This document shows positions 9,318 through 19,257 of a stretch of 64,000 nt of DNA, in pieces; the stretch's first letter is position 1; each line of letters starts with the position of its first letter. The DNA lies in NCBI RefSeq assembly GCF_005434975.1, contig NZ_SKCJ01000002.1:1302001-1366000 (forward strand), in the 5' to 3' direction. A program made the position numbers and the translations under genes. This DNA is from Parerythrobacter lutipelagi (GTDB taxonomy: Bacteria > Pseudomonadota > Alphaproteobacteria > Sphingomonadales > Sphingomonadaceae). The notes beneath the pieces are model-generated. The model saw nothing but the letters and a program-made list of their open reading frames with translations, ran no database searches and was not told the origin of the DNA.

Positions 9318-10082
9318 TCAAAGAAATTCTTGCACGAGCCAGTAGATGGTCGAGGCTGTCAGGACTGTGCCGACGATCACCAGCATCACTGGCGCAGGAA
9401 GATACTTCGCGGCGAGCGCACCAAGAGGAGCGGCAAGTACACCCCCTAAAAGCAATCCCAGTGTCGCGGCAGTAAACTCTTCGAGCCCGAGATGGAGGAG
9501 GAATGCTGCCGATATCGCGATCGCCACGAAGAATTCCGCTGCATTGACAGAACCCACCACTTTGCGCGGCTCGGTGCCCTGGAGCATGAGCCCGGAACTA
9601 ACCACCGGCCCCCATCCTCCCCCGCCTATCGCATCAAGAATGCCGCCAAGAAAACCCAGCGGAACCGCGCCTTTAGGGGTCTGTTTGCGCGCGGTCTTGC
9701 GCAGTCCCTTGCCGATAAGCAAGACGCCGAGCACACCGAGATAGGCGAAAATGAAGGGTCTGATGGCCTCCCCGTCCAGCCGCGCAAGCCCGTATGCTCC
9801 AAGCACGCCGCCGGCAACTCCCGCAGGTAGAACAAGCAGGAAAAGTCGCTTGTCGATGTTGCCGCTTAAAGCATGGCTGACACCCGACGCAGCTGTCGTG
9901 AAACACTTCACGATGTGGATCTGGTAGGATGCCCGCGCGGGCGGCACGCCCATCACACCAACCAGCAAGGCCGAGGCTATTGCGCCAAAGGCCATGCCGA
10001 GCGCACCATCGATCAGTTGCGCAAAAAAGCCGATCACGACGAACGGCAAAGCCGCCTGCAAGTCGGTGCCGAGAATTTCCAC
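9318..10082 (-). CDS. TauE/SafE family anion permease
   Basis: 254 residues, almost entirely hydrophobic, with about eight predicted membrane helices in two halves. Each half carries the family glycine-rich motif: FFAQLIDGALGMAFG near residue 20-35 and GFLGGILDAIGGGGWGPVV near 145-165. This is the TSUP (DUF81) family, which exports sulfite or organosulfonates in characterised members; the substrate here is unknown. It is transcribed away from the L,D-transpeptidase, sharing a 200-bp divergent promoter region with a FixJ-like site. A second, unrelated-context member lies at 42677 beside the sulfide genes. Confidence 0.8.
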   Translation of the reverse strand: MEILGTDLQAALPFVVIGFFAQLIDGALGMAFGAIASALLVGVMGVPPARASYQIHIVKCFTTAASGVSHALSGNIDKRLFLLVLPAGVAGGVLGAYGLARLDGEAIRPFIFAYLGVLGVLLIGKGLRKTARKQTPKGAVPLGFLGGILDAIGGGGWGPVVSSGLMLQGTEPRKVVGSVNAAEFFVAIAISAAFLLHLGLEEFTAATLGLLLGGVLAAPLGALAAKYLPAPVMLVIVGTVLTASTIYWLVQEFL

Positions 10083-10138
10083 AATCGCTCTCCCTGCAAA
10101 CGCAGGGCTTCACGTGCAGCGCGAAGGATCGCGTGGAA

Positions 10139-10152
10139 ATACGTAGTCTATC
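10139..10152. promoter_or_regulatory. FixJ-like candidate site in divergent promoter
   Basis: ATACGTAGTCTATC contains the palindromic core TACGTA followed by GT. It is 57 bp from the TauE start on the minus strand and 132 bp from the L,D-transpeptidase start. A weaker GCGTAGACT copy lies at 10201. No gene is visible in 10083-10283. Confidence 0.3.
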
Positions 10153-10283
10153 GTGCCGCATAAGCGGGTACCACGTGGCATCCACAATGCCGGGAATGGC
10201 GCGTAGACTGGCTGCAGTTCCATCCGTCAGTTCACTGCAATGGACCGCTCGGGCGAGAAACTCGATGAGACAGGGGTTACGCA

Positions 10284-11534
10284 ATGAAAGCGCAGAGTAG
10301 CCGGGCACTGCTGGCCTTCCTCGCCTTGATTGCCTGTCAGGCTCCTGCAGCACCCCATGGCATGGGCGAGAGGTGGTCGAACGCAGACCTCGCGACCCTG
10401 GAACGTTGGCTTGATGCAGCTCCGCTCGATGCCTTGCCGGTAATCTCGACGAGCTCGCTCGAACAGGCGAGAAGGTCCGGAGATCCGAAACGGATCGACG
10501 ACGAGGCTGACCGCTTGTCGCTGCGACTTGCGAGAATGCACCTTCTGGGAACCGCCAACAACTCCGGTCGAGCCAGCTGGCACATCAACGACACAGACGC
10601 GGATCTCCCACTCGAAACCATGCTGGCGGGCAGCCTTGCACACGGCAAGCTCGATAGCTTTTTTGCCCTGCTGCGGCCTGCTCACCAAGAGTACGCTGCA
10701 CTGAGATTTGCCTACCAGATCGACGATGACGCCCAGCACAGGCGCACGATCGCGCGCAATATGGAGCGCTGGCGCTGGATGCCCCGTTCGCTGGGTGAGG
10801 ATTACGTCCTGGTGAATATTGCCCAGTTCGAGGCGAGCTTGTGGCGCGAGGGCAAGGTCGCGGACAAATGGCGCGTCATCATTGGCAAGCGCCGTACGCC
10901 CACCCCTGTGTTCGAGACTGAGATCGAGGGGGTAATTCTGAATCCATGGTGGGAGATCCCCGCCAGCATCGTTCGCGAAAGTGTTGGCTCACTCGTCCGG
11001 CGCAACCCGTCGCTCGCCCGGGCTCGCGGCTATGTCTGGGGCGGCGGGCGCTATCGCCAACGTCCTGGGCCGAACAATGCGCTTGGCCAGATGAAGCTGG
11101 TCATGCCCAACCGCTTCTCTGTCTTCATGCACGACACCCCGAACAAGCAGCTGTTCGAGGAAGATGTACGATCCTTCAGCCACGGCTGCATCCGCACCGA
11201 TAATGCGATCGGCTATGCGGCGGCGCTGTTGCAGGACGTCAGAACCCGCGAAGAGATCGATTCCATCGTCGCCTCGGGGAAAACCACAAGGATCGCGATT
11301 ACAAAACCGTTGCCCCTCTATGTGACCTATTTCACGGCGGTCATTGACGACTCAGGCGATATCATCCTGCTGGACGATCTCTACGACAGGGATCGGCGGG
11401 TTTCCGTCCCGGCACCGCTCGCGAATGTGGGCGTCGATGGAGCGGATGCGTCACGATCCTTTCTCCAAGTCAGTTACCTGCAGCCAATGGTTGCTCCTGA
11501 CCGAAAACTATCGATTTCCGACATCGAGTGTTGA
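10284..11534 (+). CDS. L,D-transpeptidase (YcbB-like, short form)
   Basis: Forms 3-3 peptidoglycan cross-links in the periplasm. N-terminal signal sequence (ALLAFLALIACQAPA) with a possible lipobox at Cys18. The YkuD catalytic domain occupies about residues 175-350: VNIAQFEASLW, KVADKWRVIIGK, the ILNPWWEIP motif, and the catalytic SHGCIR with MHDTPNK upstream. YcbB enzymes are usually longer; this 416-residue protein lacks room for a separate peptidoglycan-binding domain. It stands alone between the TauE gene and the hydrogenase operon, 133 bp before hydB. A role in envelope remodelling under low oxygen is inferred from context only. Confidence 0.78.
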   Translation: MKAQSSRALLAFLALIACQAPAAPHGMGERWSNADLATLERWLDAAPLDALPVISTSSLEQARRSGDPKRIDDEADRLSLRLARMHLLGTANNSGRASWHINDTDADLPLETMLAGSLAHGKLDSFFALLRPAHQEYAALRFAYQIDDDAQHRRTIARNMERWRWMPRSLGEDYVLVNIAQFEASLWREGKVADKWRVIIGKRRTPTPVFETEIEGVILNPWWEIPASIVRESVGSLVRRNPSLARARGYVWGGGRYRQRPGPNNALGQMKLVMPNRFSVFMHDTPNKQLFEEDVRSFSHGCIRTDNAIGYAAALLQDVRTREEIDSIVASGKTTRIAITKPLPLYVTYFTAVIDDSGDIILLDDLYDRDRRVSVPAPLANVGVDGADASRSFLQVSYLQPMVAPDRKLSISDIEC

Positions 11535-11667
11535 GACGGTCACGACCATAGAAAGCTGCACTGCTCCTGTCTCAGCGCAATACGGACCTATGCGTATGGG
11601 TCGTCATGGACGGGTGCCTAGACTGCTCTGACGGGACACACGCGCGTGTCGGCCTGGGAGCCATGGC

Positions 11668-12810
11668 ATGATGGAAGAGGCGAAGCACGGACCACCGGCC
11701 CTGATCGGCCCGGACGACCTCGAACTGCTGATTCAAGCGCTTACACACAGCGGCCGTCAGGTTGTCGGTCCGGTTCTGCGCGACGAAGCGATAGTCTACG
11801 ATCACATCGACAGCATAGCCGACCTGCCCGCCGGATGGACCGATCGGCAGGCTCCGGGACATTACACGCTGGAGCCGCGCGCGGATGCGGCCGTGTTCGG
11901 TTATGCAGTGGGCCCGCATTCCTGGAAGCGCTTTCTCCATCCCCCGGTGCAAACAGTGTGGTCGGCCTCCCGCGATGCGGGAGATGGACTGGGTTTTGAT
12001 CTCGCTCCCGATCCGGCAAGGCCATACGCCTTTGTAGGCGTACGCGCCTGCGAACTGCGCGCCATTGAGATACAGGACAAGGTGTTGCGCGACGGTGCGA
12101 CGCCCGACCGCGCCTATGTCGCGCGCCGCGACAGAGTCTTTATCGTCGCGGTCAATTGTAGCCAGCCCGCCGAGACCTGCTTTTGCGTTTCGATGGATGC
12201 CGGGCCGCGTGCAAAGACCGGCTTCGACCTCGCTCTTACCGAGCTTCTTGATGATGACCTGCACCAATTTCTCGTCGAGATCGGCAGCGAAGCCGGTGCG
12301 CAGATGCTCGCGGGTATTCCGCACCGACAAGCCGATGAAACCGCGCTCAGCCAAGCGAATGCGGTGCTGGAGCGAACATCGGCCGGCATGGGCCGTCGCA
12401 TGGAGACCGACGGGATCAAGGAGCTGCTCCAGAATAATCCCGACCACCCTCGCTGGGACGATGTCGCCAATCGCTGCCTGTCCTGCGGGAATTGCACGAT
12501 GGTCTGTCCCACGTGCTTCTGCACCACCGCCGAAGATACCGGGGATCTTGCAAATCGCACGGCCGAGCGAGTGCAAAAATGGGATTCCTGCTTTTCGCTC
12601 GACTTCTCATATATCCGCGGCGGCAGCGTGCGGAGTTCGACCCGTTCCCGCTATCGCCAGTGGCTCACGCACAAGCTGGCGAACTGGATCGATCAGTTCG
12701 GCACTTCAGGATGCGTTGGTTGCGGGCGCTGTATGACGTGGTGCCCGGTCGGGATCGACTTGACCGAGGAAGCTCGCGCCATTCGCGCGGAGACGGGCGT
12801 GCCCAAATGA
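11668..12810 (+). CDS. hydB: Group 3b [NiFe] hydrogenase beta subunit (4Fe-4S)
   Basis: Electron-transfer subunit of an NADP-linked cytoplasmic hydrogenase/sulfhydrogenase. Two ferredoxin-like [4Fe-4S] motifs are visible: Cys270-273-276-280 (CLSCGNCTMVC, followed by PTCFC) and Cys349-352-355-359 (CVGCGRCMTWC). The N-terminal half has the HydB fold signatures GPHSWKRFLHP and ACELRAIEIQD. ATG at 11668 (or the adjacent ATG at 11671). It opens an eleven-gene chain through hypE, with the next gene overlapping by ATGA. The upstream 11535-11667 contains GCGTATG and TACGGA, degenerate versions of the FixJ-like element, plus the palindrome ACACGCGCGTGT. Confidence 0.87.
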   Translation: MMEEAKHGPPALIGPDDLELLIQALTHSGRQVVGPVLRDEAIVYDHIDSIADLPAGWTDRQAPGHYTLEPRADAAVFGYAVGPHSWKRFLHPPVQTVWSASRDAGDGLGFDLAPDPARPYAFVGVRACELRAIEIQDKVLRDGATPDRAYVARRDRVFIVAVNCSQPAETCFCVSMDAGPRAKTGFDLALTELLDDDLHQFLVEIGSEAGAQMLAGIPHRQADETALSQANAVLERTSAGMGRRMETDGIKELLQNNPDHPRWDDVANRCLSCGNCTMVCPTCFCTTAEDTGDLANRTAERVQKWDSCFSLDFSYIRGGSVRSSTRSRYRQWLTHKLANWIDQFGTSGCVGCGRCMTWCPVGIDLTEEARAIRAETGVPK

Positions 12811-13277
12811 GCGCGGTCGTCTCGACGATGGACCAGATACTTGGGCAACATCGGTTTTTTGCCGATTTCCCGCCCGACTTCGCCGAGCTGATCGCGGGAT
12901 GCGCACGCAACACCCATTACAAGCCCGGAGAATACCTGGCGCACGAGAGTGACCGCGCCGACAGTTTTTTCATCCTGTCCAAAGGCAAGGTTGCGCTCGA
13001 GGTCGCAGTGCCGGGCAAGAGCCCGGTAGTCATAGCCACGTTAGGGGCGCAGGACGTTGTCGGTGTATCTTGGCTGGTGGCGCCCTATTGCTGGCTGTTC
13101 GACGCCCGAGTCATGGAGGACATGCGCGGTATCAGCATCGACGCGAAGTGCCTCCGCGTAAAATGCGATGCCGATCATGATCTCGGCTACGAGATGATGA
13201 AGCGCCTCTTGCCGGTGCTGACCCAGCGACTGCATGCGACGCGGATGCAGATCCTCGATGTGTACGGCAAGTCCTGA
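12807..13277 (+). CDS. Cyclic-nucleotide-binding-domain protein of the hydrogenase operon
   Basis: 156 residues consisting of one cNMP-binding (Crp-type) beta-barrel with PGEYLAHESDRADSFFILSKG and a following helix. It ends soon after the C helix and has no helix-turn-helix, so it cannot be a normal Crp-type transcription factor. The ATG at 12807 overlaps the hydB stop; a longer in-frame ORF back to 12492 lies inside hydB and is rejected. Equivalent single-domain proteins occur between beta and gamma genes in other group 3b operons, where they probably act as allosteric or structural subunits; that role is unproven. Confidence 0.78.
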   Translation: MSAVVSTMDQILGQHRFFADFPPDFAELIAGCARNTHYKPGEYLAHESDRADSFFILSKGKVALEVAVPGKSPVVIATLGAQDVVGVSWLVAPYCWLFDARVMEDMRGISIDAKCLRVKCDADHDLGYEMMKRLLPVLTQRLHATRMQILDVYGKS

Positions 13278-14122
13278 TGCCGGATGTGCGATTTGCCCCA
13301 GCAGACCTTCTGGTGCCGACACCTTATCGCGTCGTCGAGCGGGTCCGGGAACTGGATGATGTGACAACTCTGCGCCTCGAACCGCGTGGTGGAGAGCGCA
13401 CTCGCGTCAATCCCGGCCAGTTCAACATGCTCTACGCATTCGGAATTGGCGAAGCCGCGATCAGCGTAAGCGCTGCATGGGAAACCGGGCGCGGGCTTTC
13501 GCACACCATCCGCGACGTCGGCATGGTGAGCCATGCACTCTCGCACATGGAGGAAGGTGCCGAGGTCGGGCTGCGTGGACCATTCGGTAGCGGCTGGCCG
13601 CTCGACAGGGCGGAAGGCCGGGACATCGTGATCGTGGCAGGGGGTCTCGGTCTTGCGCCGCTGCGCCCGGCCATCGAGGCGGTGCTCGCGAGGCGCGAGC
13701 GATATGGGCGGGTCACGGTCCTGATCGGTTTCCGGTCGCCCAAGGATATTCTGTTTCCGCGTCAAATCCGCGACTGGCGCGAGCGGCCCGATGTCGAGCT
13801 CCATGCGACTGTCGATCATTCCGCCGCGGATTGGCGCGGTCATGTGGGTGTCGTCCCGACCCTGATCCAGCGCACGGCTTTCGATCCCGAGAACTGTCTG
13901 GCATTCGTCTGCGGGCCGGAGATCATGATGCGCTTTAGCGCGCAAGCCTTGCTGGGCGCGGGCGTGAGTCCTGCCCGCATCCACCTGTCGATGGAGCGCA
14001 ACATGAAATGTGCGATCGGCCATTGCGGGCGCTGTCAGTTCGGTCCGCACTTCGTTTGCAAGGACGGCCCGGTCTTCCCGCTCGAGCTCATTGCCCCGAT
14101 CCTCTCGGTGCGGGAGATCTGA
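13277..14122 (+). CDS. hydG: Group 3b hydrogenase gamma subunit (FAD/NAD(P)-binding)
   Basis: Diaphorase subunit carrying electrons between NAD(P)H and the iron-sulfur chain. It has a ferredoxin-reductase-type FAD domain ([12 protein letters not shown]), an NAD(P)-binding domain starting at [24 protein letters not shown], and a C-terminal [2Fe-2S] site of four cysteines (Cys245, 250, 253, 261 in the CAIGHCGRC region). 281 residues, typical length. It starts at the ATG overlapping the previous stop by one base (TGATG), and hydD starts four bases after its stop. Confidence 0.87.
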   Translation: MPDVRFAPADLLVPTPYRVVERVRELDDVTTLRLEPRGGERTRVNPGQFNMLYAFGIGEAAISVSAAWETGRGLSHTIRDVGMVSHALSHMEEGAEVGLRGPFGSGWPLDRAEGRDIVIVAGGLGLAPLRPAIEAVLARRERYGRVTVLIGFRSPKDILFPRQIRDWRERPDVELHATVDHSAADWRGHVGVVPTLIQRTAFDPENCLAFVCGPEIMMRFSAQALLGAGVSPARIHLSMERNMKCAIGHCGRCQFGPHFVCKDGPVFPLELIAPILSVREI

Positions 14123-14126
14123 CGCG

Positions 14127-14897
14127 ATGGCAAAGCTCTCGCGCCTCGCCGTCTGGAAATTCGCCTCCTGCGACGGCTGCCAATTGACGCTGCTCGATTG
14201 CGAGGACGATTTGCTGGACTTGGCCGGGGCTGTCGACGTCGCCTATTTCCCCGAGGCCTCGAGCAAGATGGCGCAAGGCCCCTACGATCTCTCGCTGGTC
14301 GAAGGATCCATCACCACGGCTCACGATGCTGAGCAAATCCGCGACATCCGGGCGCAGTCGAAACATCTCGTCACGATCGGTGCATGCGCCACATCGGGCG
14401 GCATTCAGGCGCTGCGCAACTTCGCTGATGTCAGCGACTTCGTCGCGGCAGTCTATGCAAGACCCGATTATATCGACACGCTGGAAACCTCGACGCCAAT
14501 CTCTGCCCATGTGACCGTCGATTTCGAGCTGCAGGGATGCCCGATCGACAAGCGGCAACTGCTTGAAGTGATCGGCGCCTTTCTTGCCGGCCGCAAGCCG
14601 GTCATCCCGCAATACAGCGTGTGCTTCGAATGCAAGCGCCGCGGCAACACCTGCGTCATGGTCTTGGGCGAGCCGTGCCTGGGGCCGGTCACGCAGGCCG
14701 GGTGCGGCGCGATCTGTCCGGCCTATCGCCGCGCATGCTACGGGTGTTTCGGCCCGATGGAGGCTCCCAATATTCCTGCCCTGAGCGAGCAGTGGAGACA
14801 GCTGGGTGCCGGGAAACGTCAAATCCGCGATGTCCTGCGAACCTTTTACGGCTGGTCCGATCCGTTCCGCCGGGAGAGCGAGGCGCATGACCACTAG
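14127..14897 (+). CDS. hydD: Group 3b [NiFe] hydrogenase small (delta) subunit
   Basis: Iron-sulfur small subunit relaying electrons to the NiFe site. The proximal-cluster motif FASCDGCQL (Cys15, Cys18) is followed by [18 protein letters not shown], and the distal cysteine-rich stretch [11 protein letters not shown]...GEPCLGP...[18 protein letters not shown]. No Tat signal is present, which agrees with a cytoplasmic group 3 enzyme. The start at 14127 follows hydG by four bases; an ORF extending upstream to 14010 is inside hydG. The gene ends 11 bases inside hydA. Confidence 0.88.
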   Translation: MAKLSRLAVWKFASCDGCQLTLLDCEDDLLDLAGAVDVAYFPEASSKMAQGPYDLSLVEGSITTAHDAEQIRDIRAQSKHLVTIGACATSGGIQALRNFADVSDFVAAVYARPDYIDTLETSTPISAHVTVDFELQGCPIDKRQLLEVIGAFLAGRKPVIPQYSVCFECKRRGNTCVMVLGEPCLGPVTQAGCGAICPAYRRACYGCFGPMEAPNIPALSEQWRQLGAGKRQIRDVLRTFYGWSDPFRRESEAHDH

Positions 14898-16176
14898 AAC
14901 AATCACGGTCGACTATCTCGCCCGTGTCGAGGGTGAAGGCGCGCTCGACCTGCATATCGAAAACGGCGAGGTCACGGCAGCGGACCTCAGGATTTTCGAG
15001 CCGCCTCGCTTCTTCGAAGCGTTTCTGCGCGGCCGCAGCTACACCGAACTGCCTGATATCGTTGCGCGCATCTGCGGCATTTGTCCGATCGCCTACCAGC
15101 TGGGTGCCATTCATGCGGTCGAGGATGCGTTCGAAGTGACAGTCGATCCGCAGGTCAGCGCCCTCCGGAGACTGATCTATTGCGGGGAATGGATTCAGAG
15201 CCACGCGCTGCATGTCGTTATGCTGCATGCGCCCGATTTCCTCGGCTATCCCGACGCCATCCAAATGGCCCAGCGGCATGGTGATGCCGTGCGCCGCGGT
15301 CTTGCCCTCAAACAAGCCGGCAATGCGTTGATGAGTCTGCTCGGCGGGCGCGAGATTCATCCTGTCAGTCTTCGCGCTGGCGGCTTCCATCGTGTGCCGA
15401 CCAAGCGAGAGCTTGAGGATCTGAGTGAGACAATGAAGCAGGCCCGCGATCTTGCCGAGGAGCTCGTGAAGTGGGTTTCCACATTCCCGTTTCCTGCACT
15501 CGAACGCGATTACGAGTTCGTGGCCCTTCGCCACGAGCAAGAATATCCCATCACCGCGGGGCGGCTCGTCTCCAACAAGGGCCTCGACATTGCGATCGAG
15601 CGGTTCGAGCACGAGTTCGAAGAGCGACAGGTTCCGCACTCGACAGCGCTGCAATGCCATATGAAGCGCCGCGGTGCCTATCTCGTCGGCCCTATGGCGC
15701 GCTACGCGATCAATCATGATCGCCTGCCGCAGTCGGTCCAGGATCTGGCAAGCTCCGCAGGCATCGGCGCTGTCTGCCGCAACCCGTTTCAGAGCATCGT
15801 GGTCAGAGCGATCGAAATTCTCCACGCCTGCGACGAAGCCGTGCGGCTGATTGCCGCCTATCAGGAACCCGCCCTGCCCTTCGTGCCGGTGGAACCGCGT
15901 GCTGCGGCGGGATTCGGCTGCACGGAAGCCCCAAGGGGGATTTGCTGGCACCGCTATGAATTTGCCGAGGATGGGACGATCCGCGATGCCCGCATCGTAC
16001 CGCCAACCTCGCAAAATCAGAGCAGCGTCGAAGCCGATTTGCGCGCAGTCGCCGCTCCGCTCGTCGACCAGGATGACGGCACCCTTCGCGCCCGCTGCGA
16101 GATGACCATCCGCAATTATGACCCGTGCATCTCGTGCGCGGCACATTTCCTCGACCTCACGGTGCATCGCTCATGA
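14887..16176 (+). CDS. hydA: Group 3b [NiFe] hydrogenase large (alpha) subunit
   Basis: Holds the NiFe(CN)2CO active site. The L1 motif RICGICP (Cys63, Cys66) and L2 motif DPCISCAAH (Cys414, Cys417, His420) supply the four metal-ligating cysteines. After His420 nine residues (FLDLTVHRS) remain, which is the expected C-terminal peptide removed by the dedicated protease encoded next. 429 residues. It starts at 14887, overlapping hydD by 11 bases; the alternative start at 14806 lies wholly within hydD. Family knowledge: such enzymes oxidise or evolve H2 with NADP(H) and can reduce polysulfide. Confidence 0.9.
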   Translation: MTTRTITVDYLARVEGEGALDLHIENGEVTAADLRIFEPPRFFEAFLRGRSYTELPDIVARICGICPIAYQLGAIHAVEDAFEVTVDPQVSALRRLIYCGEWIQSHALHVVMLHAPDFLGYPDAIQMAQRHGDAVRRGLALKQAGNALMSLLGGREIHPVSLRAGGFHRVPTKRELEDLSETMKQARDLAEELVKWVSTFPFPALERDYEFVALRHEQEYPITAGRLVSNKGLDIAIERFEHEFEERQVPHSTALQCHMKRRGAYLVGPMARYAINHDRLPQSVQDLASSAGIGAVCRNPFQSIVVRAIEILHACDEAVRLIAAYQEPALPFVPVEPRAAAGFGCTEAPRGICWHRYEFAEDGTIRDARIVPPTSQNQSSVEADLRAVAAPLVDQDDGTLRARCEMTIRNYDPCISCAAHFLDLTVHRS

Positions 16177-16658
16177 ACGCGCCTCACTCGCTGCTGGTGC
16201 TGGCGATCGGCAATCCGGATCGGGGAGACGATGCGGCCGCGTGGGAAATCGCCAATGCGATGGACGGATTGCTGCCCGAAGGCGCGACCCTCATGCGGCA
16301 GAGCGGCGACCTCTTGTCGATGCTCGATCAGTGGCAGCAGTTCGATGCCATGATCTGTATCGATGCTGCGGCACCGCAGGGGCGCCCGGGCCATATCTCG
16401 CGATTTGATCTTGCGACGGGTCCGCTTCCGACTGGTCTGGACGCCCTGTCGAGCCACGCCTTCGGCCTTGGGCAATGCATTGCGCTGGCTGAGCGGTTGG
16501 GCTCCGCGCCGGCCCGGATCATTGTTTACGCAATCGAGGGAGAGAGTTTCGCCGTCGGCGAGCCTCTGTCTCACCGGATCGCCGCTGCGGTGACGCCCGC
16601 CAGCAAGGCAGTTCTTTCGGAGGCAACGCGATTATTGGAGGGCAAAGTCGATGCATGA
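16173..16658 (+). CDS. Hydrogenase maturation endopeptidase
   Basis: HybD/HycI-type protease that clips the C-terminal peptide of HydA after nickel insertion. The N-terminal motif VLAIGNPDRGDDAAAWEIA contains the metal-binding acidic residue of the family, and the central LSSHAFGLGQ supplies the conserved histidine. 161 residues. The ATG overlaps the hydA stop by four bases. The substrate is clearly the neighbouring large subunit, which retains a nine-residue tail. Confidence 0.85.
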   Translation: MNAPHSLLVLAIGNPDRGDDAAAWEIANAMDGLLPEGATLMRQSGDLLSMLDQWQQFDAMICIDAAAPQGRPGHISRFDLATGPLPTGLDALSSHAFGLGQCIALAERLGSAPARIIVYAIEGESFAVGEPLSHRIAAAVTPASKAVLSEATRLLEGKVDA

Positions 16659-16932
16659 AACCGGAATCGTGAGAGATCTTGTCAGTCACCTTGAAACGCT
16701 CGCGGATGAGTCCGGCGCGCTTTCGATCGAGCGGGTGTGTGTTTCCCTTGGCGCGCTAAGCCAGTTCTCACCGGCCCATTTTCGCGAGCATTTCGAAGAG
16801 GAAGTCCAAGGCACGCTGGCGCAAGGCGCGCGGCTTGAGATCGAGGAAGCGCGCGACCCGGCAGATCCCGACGCACTGCATGTAGTCATCCGTAGCGTCG
16901 ACCTCGACATCCCGGACGGTCCGGGCTGGTAG
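16651..16932 (+). CDS. hypA: HypA-like protein lacking the zinc site
   Basis: Starts with the invariant MHE that supplies the N-terminal nickel ligand in HypA, followed by the typical first-helix and strand pattern (VCVSLGALSQFSPAHFREHF, LEIEEA). It is only 93 residues instead of about 113. The zinc-ribbon segment with two CxxC pairs is missing: the sequence goes from LEIEEARDPADPDALH directly into the last strand, and the only cysteine is Cys30. The reading frame is intact on both sides and overlaps the protease gene by eight bases, so a simple frameshift is unlikely. Nickel delivery is still the presumed role. Confidence 0.75.
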   Translation: MHETGIVRDLVSHLETLADESGALSIERVCVSLGALSQFSPAHFREHFEEEVQGTLAQGARLEIEEARDPADPDALHVVIRSVDLDIPDGPGW

Positions 16933-16935
16933 ACC

Positions 16936-19257
16936 ATGAGACACTTGCCTCCATCCGATCAAGCTGCAGAAGCCACTTCGCGTTTTGCGCTGAGGATCGG
17001 CGGCTGCGTCCAGGGTGTCGGGTTTCGACCTTTCGTCTATCGGTTGGCGAAGGATGAAGGTCTGGCAGGATGGGTCCGCAACACGCTTGGCGGCGTCGCG
17101 ATCGAGGTTGAAGGCGAAGAGCCAGCGGTTGCCCGCTTCCTCTCCCGGATCGAGACCGAGGCACACACACCTGCAGTCGTCGAGACGGTCGCAAGTCGGG
17201 TGCTCGATCTACAGGGTGGGACGGGTTTTCAATGCCTGGCTTCGGCCGTCGAGGACGAATCTTGCGGACGAATCCTGCCCGACCTCGTGGTGTGTGATGC
17301 CTGTCGAGCCGAGATCAGCGACCCTGATAATCGCCGGTATCGCTATCCCTTCACCAGCTGCATGCATTGCGGCCCGCGCTACAGCATCATTGAGGGACTG
17401 CCGTACGATCGCGAGCGGACAGTCATGCGGCATTTCCCCATGTGTTCAGCCTGCGAGAGAGAATACCGCGACCCCGCCTCGCGCCGGTTTCACGCAGAGA
17501 CCAACGCCTGTCCGGAATGCGGGCCGCAATTGACGCTTCTCGACAAGGCAGGCGGTATCATCGCCTCGCCCAAGGAAGCGTTCGAGCGCTCCGTGACTGC
17601 CATCCGGCAAGGCAGCATTGTCGCTGTAAAAGGGCTCGGCGGCTTTCAACTGCTGGTCGATGCCCGGTGTGCTGAGGCGGTTGCGACCCTGCGGGCCCGC
17701 AAGCGTCGCCCGGCCAAGCCGTTTGCAGTGATGGTGCCGGCGCTGGAGCATGTCCGGAAGATTGCACAGGTAACACAGGCCGAGGAGGATTTGCTGTGCT
17801 CTGCGTCCGGACCGATCGTCCTGCTGACGCGGCTGGCCGATGAGCCGGTCAACTTCGCGGTGAATATCGCGCCGGGAAATCCTTTTGTCGGTGTGATGAT
17901 GCCGACTACCCCCCTCCACCACCTGTTGCTGCAAGCCCTTGGCTTTCCAATCGTTTGCACGAGCGGCAACCGAACTGCAGAACCGCTTGCAGCGGACGAT
18001 GGGGAAGCGCTCGCCCGCCTCTCCGGTATCGCCGATCTGATCCTCACCCATGACCGCCCGATTCTGAACCGAGTGGACGATTCGGTCGTTCGCATGATTG
18101 GTGGCGAACAAGCGATCCTGCGTTGCGCGCGCGGCCTTGCACCGGTGGTTCTGGAAGCCGACAAACAGGATAAACCTGTCCTGGCTTTGGGCGGTCACCT
18201 CAAGAACAGTCTGGCGGTAGGTGTTGGCGAGCGGATCATTCTGGGGCCGCACATTGGCGACCTCGATAGCGCGGAAACACGTGCACTTTATGATGGCTCG
18301 ACGGAACGGTTCGCACGGCTTCACGGAGTGCAGCCCTGCTTTGTCGCGCATGACGGCCATCCCGGATATTACTCGACCGAAATCTCCGAAACCAACGATT
18401 TACCGGCGCACAAAGTTCAGCACCATCTGGCACATGTTCTTGCCGGGATGGCCGAGCACAGGCTCGAGAGTCCCGTCCTCGGGATCGCTTGGGACGGTAG
18501 CGGTGACGGCGGCGACGGGACTATCTGGGGAAGCGAATTCCTGCTGGTCGACGGCAGCCGGTGGCGCCGCATCGCTCATATGCGCAATTTCCCGCTTCTC
18601 GGAGGGGATAGCGCTATTCGCGAGCCCCGGCGCGCGGCCATCGGCGCACTGTCACAGTGTTATGGTGACACATTCTGGAAACGGGAAGAATTACCAGCGG
18701 TCGCGTCCTTCACGCCTCCCCAGCGCGTCATCCTGCGGGAAGCTATGAAACGCAAAATCAATGCGCCGCTGACGTCGAGCGTGGGCCGAATGTTCGATGT
18801 CGTCGCCTCGGTGCTCGGGCTGCGTCACGTTTCGAGTTTCGAGGGCGAGGCGGCGATGGCAGTAGAATTTGCAGCAACTCGCTCGCGCAACCCCGCTGCG
18901 TTGCCGGCACCCTTCCTGAACCAAATCAGCGGAGCCAGACAAATTGACTGGCGGCCGATGCTGGAAGCCCTCTGCGAGTCCGTGCTGGCAGGTGTCGACA
19001 CTGACGACCTTGCTGGAGGGTTTCATGTTTGGCTGAGCAAAGCGGCCTGTAGCGTCGCGCGGGGTGCCGACGTCAGGAAGGTCGTGCTGACCGGCGGTTG
19101 CTTCCAGAACGCGCTGCTTTGCGAACTGGTCGCCAGTGACCTTCGCGAAGCCGGCTTCCAGCCCTACCTGCACCGCAAGATCCCGTGCAACGATGGAGGA
19201 CTTGCGGTCGGCCAGGCCGCTTTCGCCGCCTCTCCTCTGATGCAGGAGGAAAGCTGA
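16936..19257 (+). CDS. hypF: Carbamoyltransferase HypF
   Basis: Makes the thiocarboxamide on HypE from carbamoyl phosphate for CN ligand synthesis. Domains in order: acylphosphatase-like ([16 protein letters not shown], residues about 22-40), two zinc fingers of CxxC pairs ([30 protein letters not shown], about 112-195), a YrdC-like domain ([26 protein letters not shown]), and the Kae1-like carbamoyltransferase domain ([36 protein letters not shown]). 773 residues, normal length. It starts three bases after hypA and overlaps hypC by one base. Confidence 0.92.
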   Translation: MRHLPPSDQAAEATSRFALRIGGCVQGVGFRPFVYRLAKDEGLAGWVRNTLGGVAIEVEGEEPAVARFLSRIETEAHTPAVVETVASRVLDLQGGTGFQCLASAVEDESCGRILPDLVVCDACRAEISDPDNRRYRYPFTSCMHCGPRYSIIEGLPYDRERTVMRHFPMCSACEREYRDPASRRFHAETNACPECGPQLTLLDKAGGIIASPKEAFERSVTAIRQGSIVAVKGLGGFQLLVDARCAEAVATLRARKRRPAKPFAVMVPALEHVRKIAQVTQAEEDLLCSASGPIVLLTRLADEPVNFAVNIAPGNPFVGVMMPTTPLHHLLLQALGFPIVCTSGNRTAEPLAADDGEALARLSGIADLILTHDRPILNRVDDSVVRMIGGEQAILRCARGLAPVVLEADKQDKPVLALGGHLKNSLAVGVGERIILGPHIGDLDSAETRALYDGSTERFARLHGVQPCFVAHDGHPGYYSTEISETNDLPAHKVQHHLAHVLAGMAEHRLESPVLGIAWDGSGDGGDGTIWGSEFLLVDGSRWRRIAHMRNFPLLGGDSAIREPRRAAIGALSQCYGDTFWKREELPAVASFTPPQRVILREAMKRKINAPLTSSVGRMFDVVASVLGLRHVSSFEGEAAMAVEFAATRSRNPAALPAPFLNQISGARQIDWRPMLEALCESVLAGVDTDDLAGGFHVWLSKAACSVARGADVRKVVLTGGCFQNALLCELVASDLREAGFQPYLHRKIPCNDGGLAVGQAAFAASPLMQEES

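Noticed and set aside
10178-10193. Sigma-54-like promoter TGGCATCCACAATGCC
   Set aside because: It has GG-N10-GC but matches the consensus poorly elsewhere, no enhancer-binding gene is nearby, and one such match is expected by chance.
12492-12806. N-terminal extension of the cNMP-binding protein
   Set aside because: The in-frame extension lies inside hydB and adds Arg-rich sequence; the ATG at 12807 overlaps the hydB stop and matches domain length.
14689-16167. 492-residue ORF on the minus strand opposite the hydrogenase large subunit
   Set aside because: It is antisense to hydA, which has all catalytic motifs. The ORF's product has no recognisable domain and arises from the GC-rich codon pattern.
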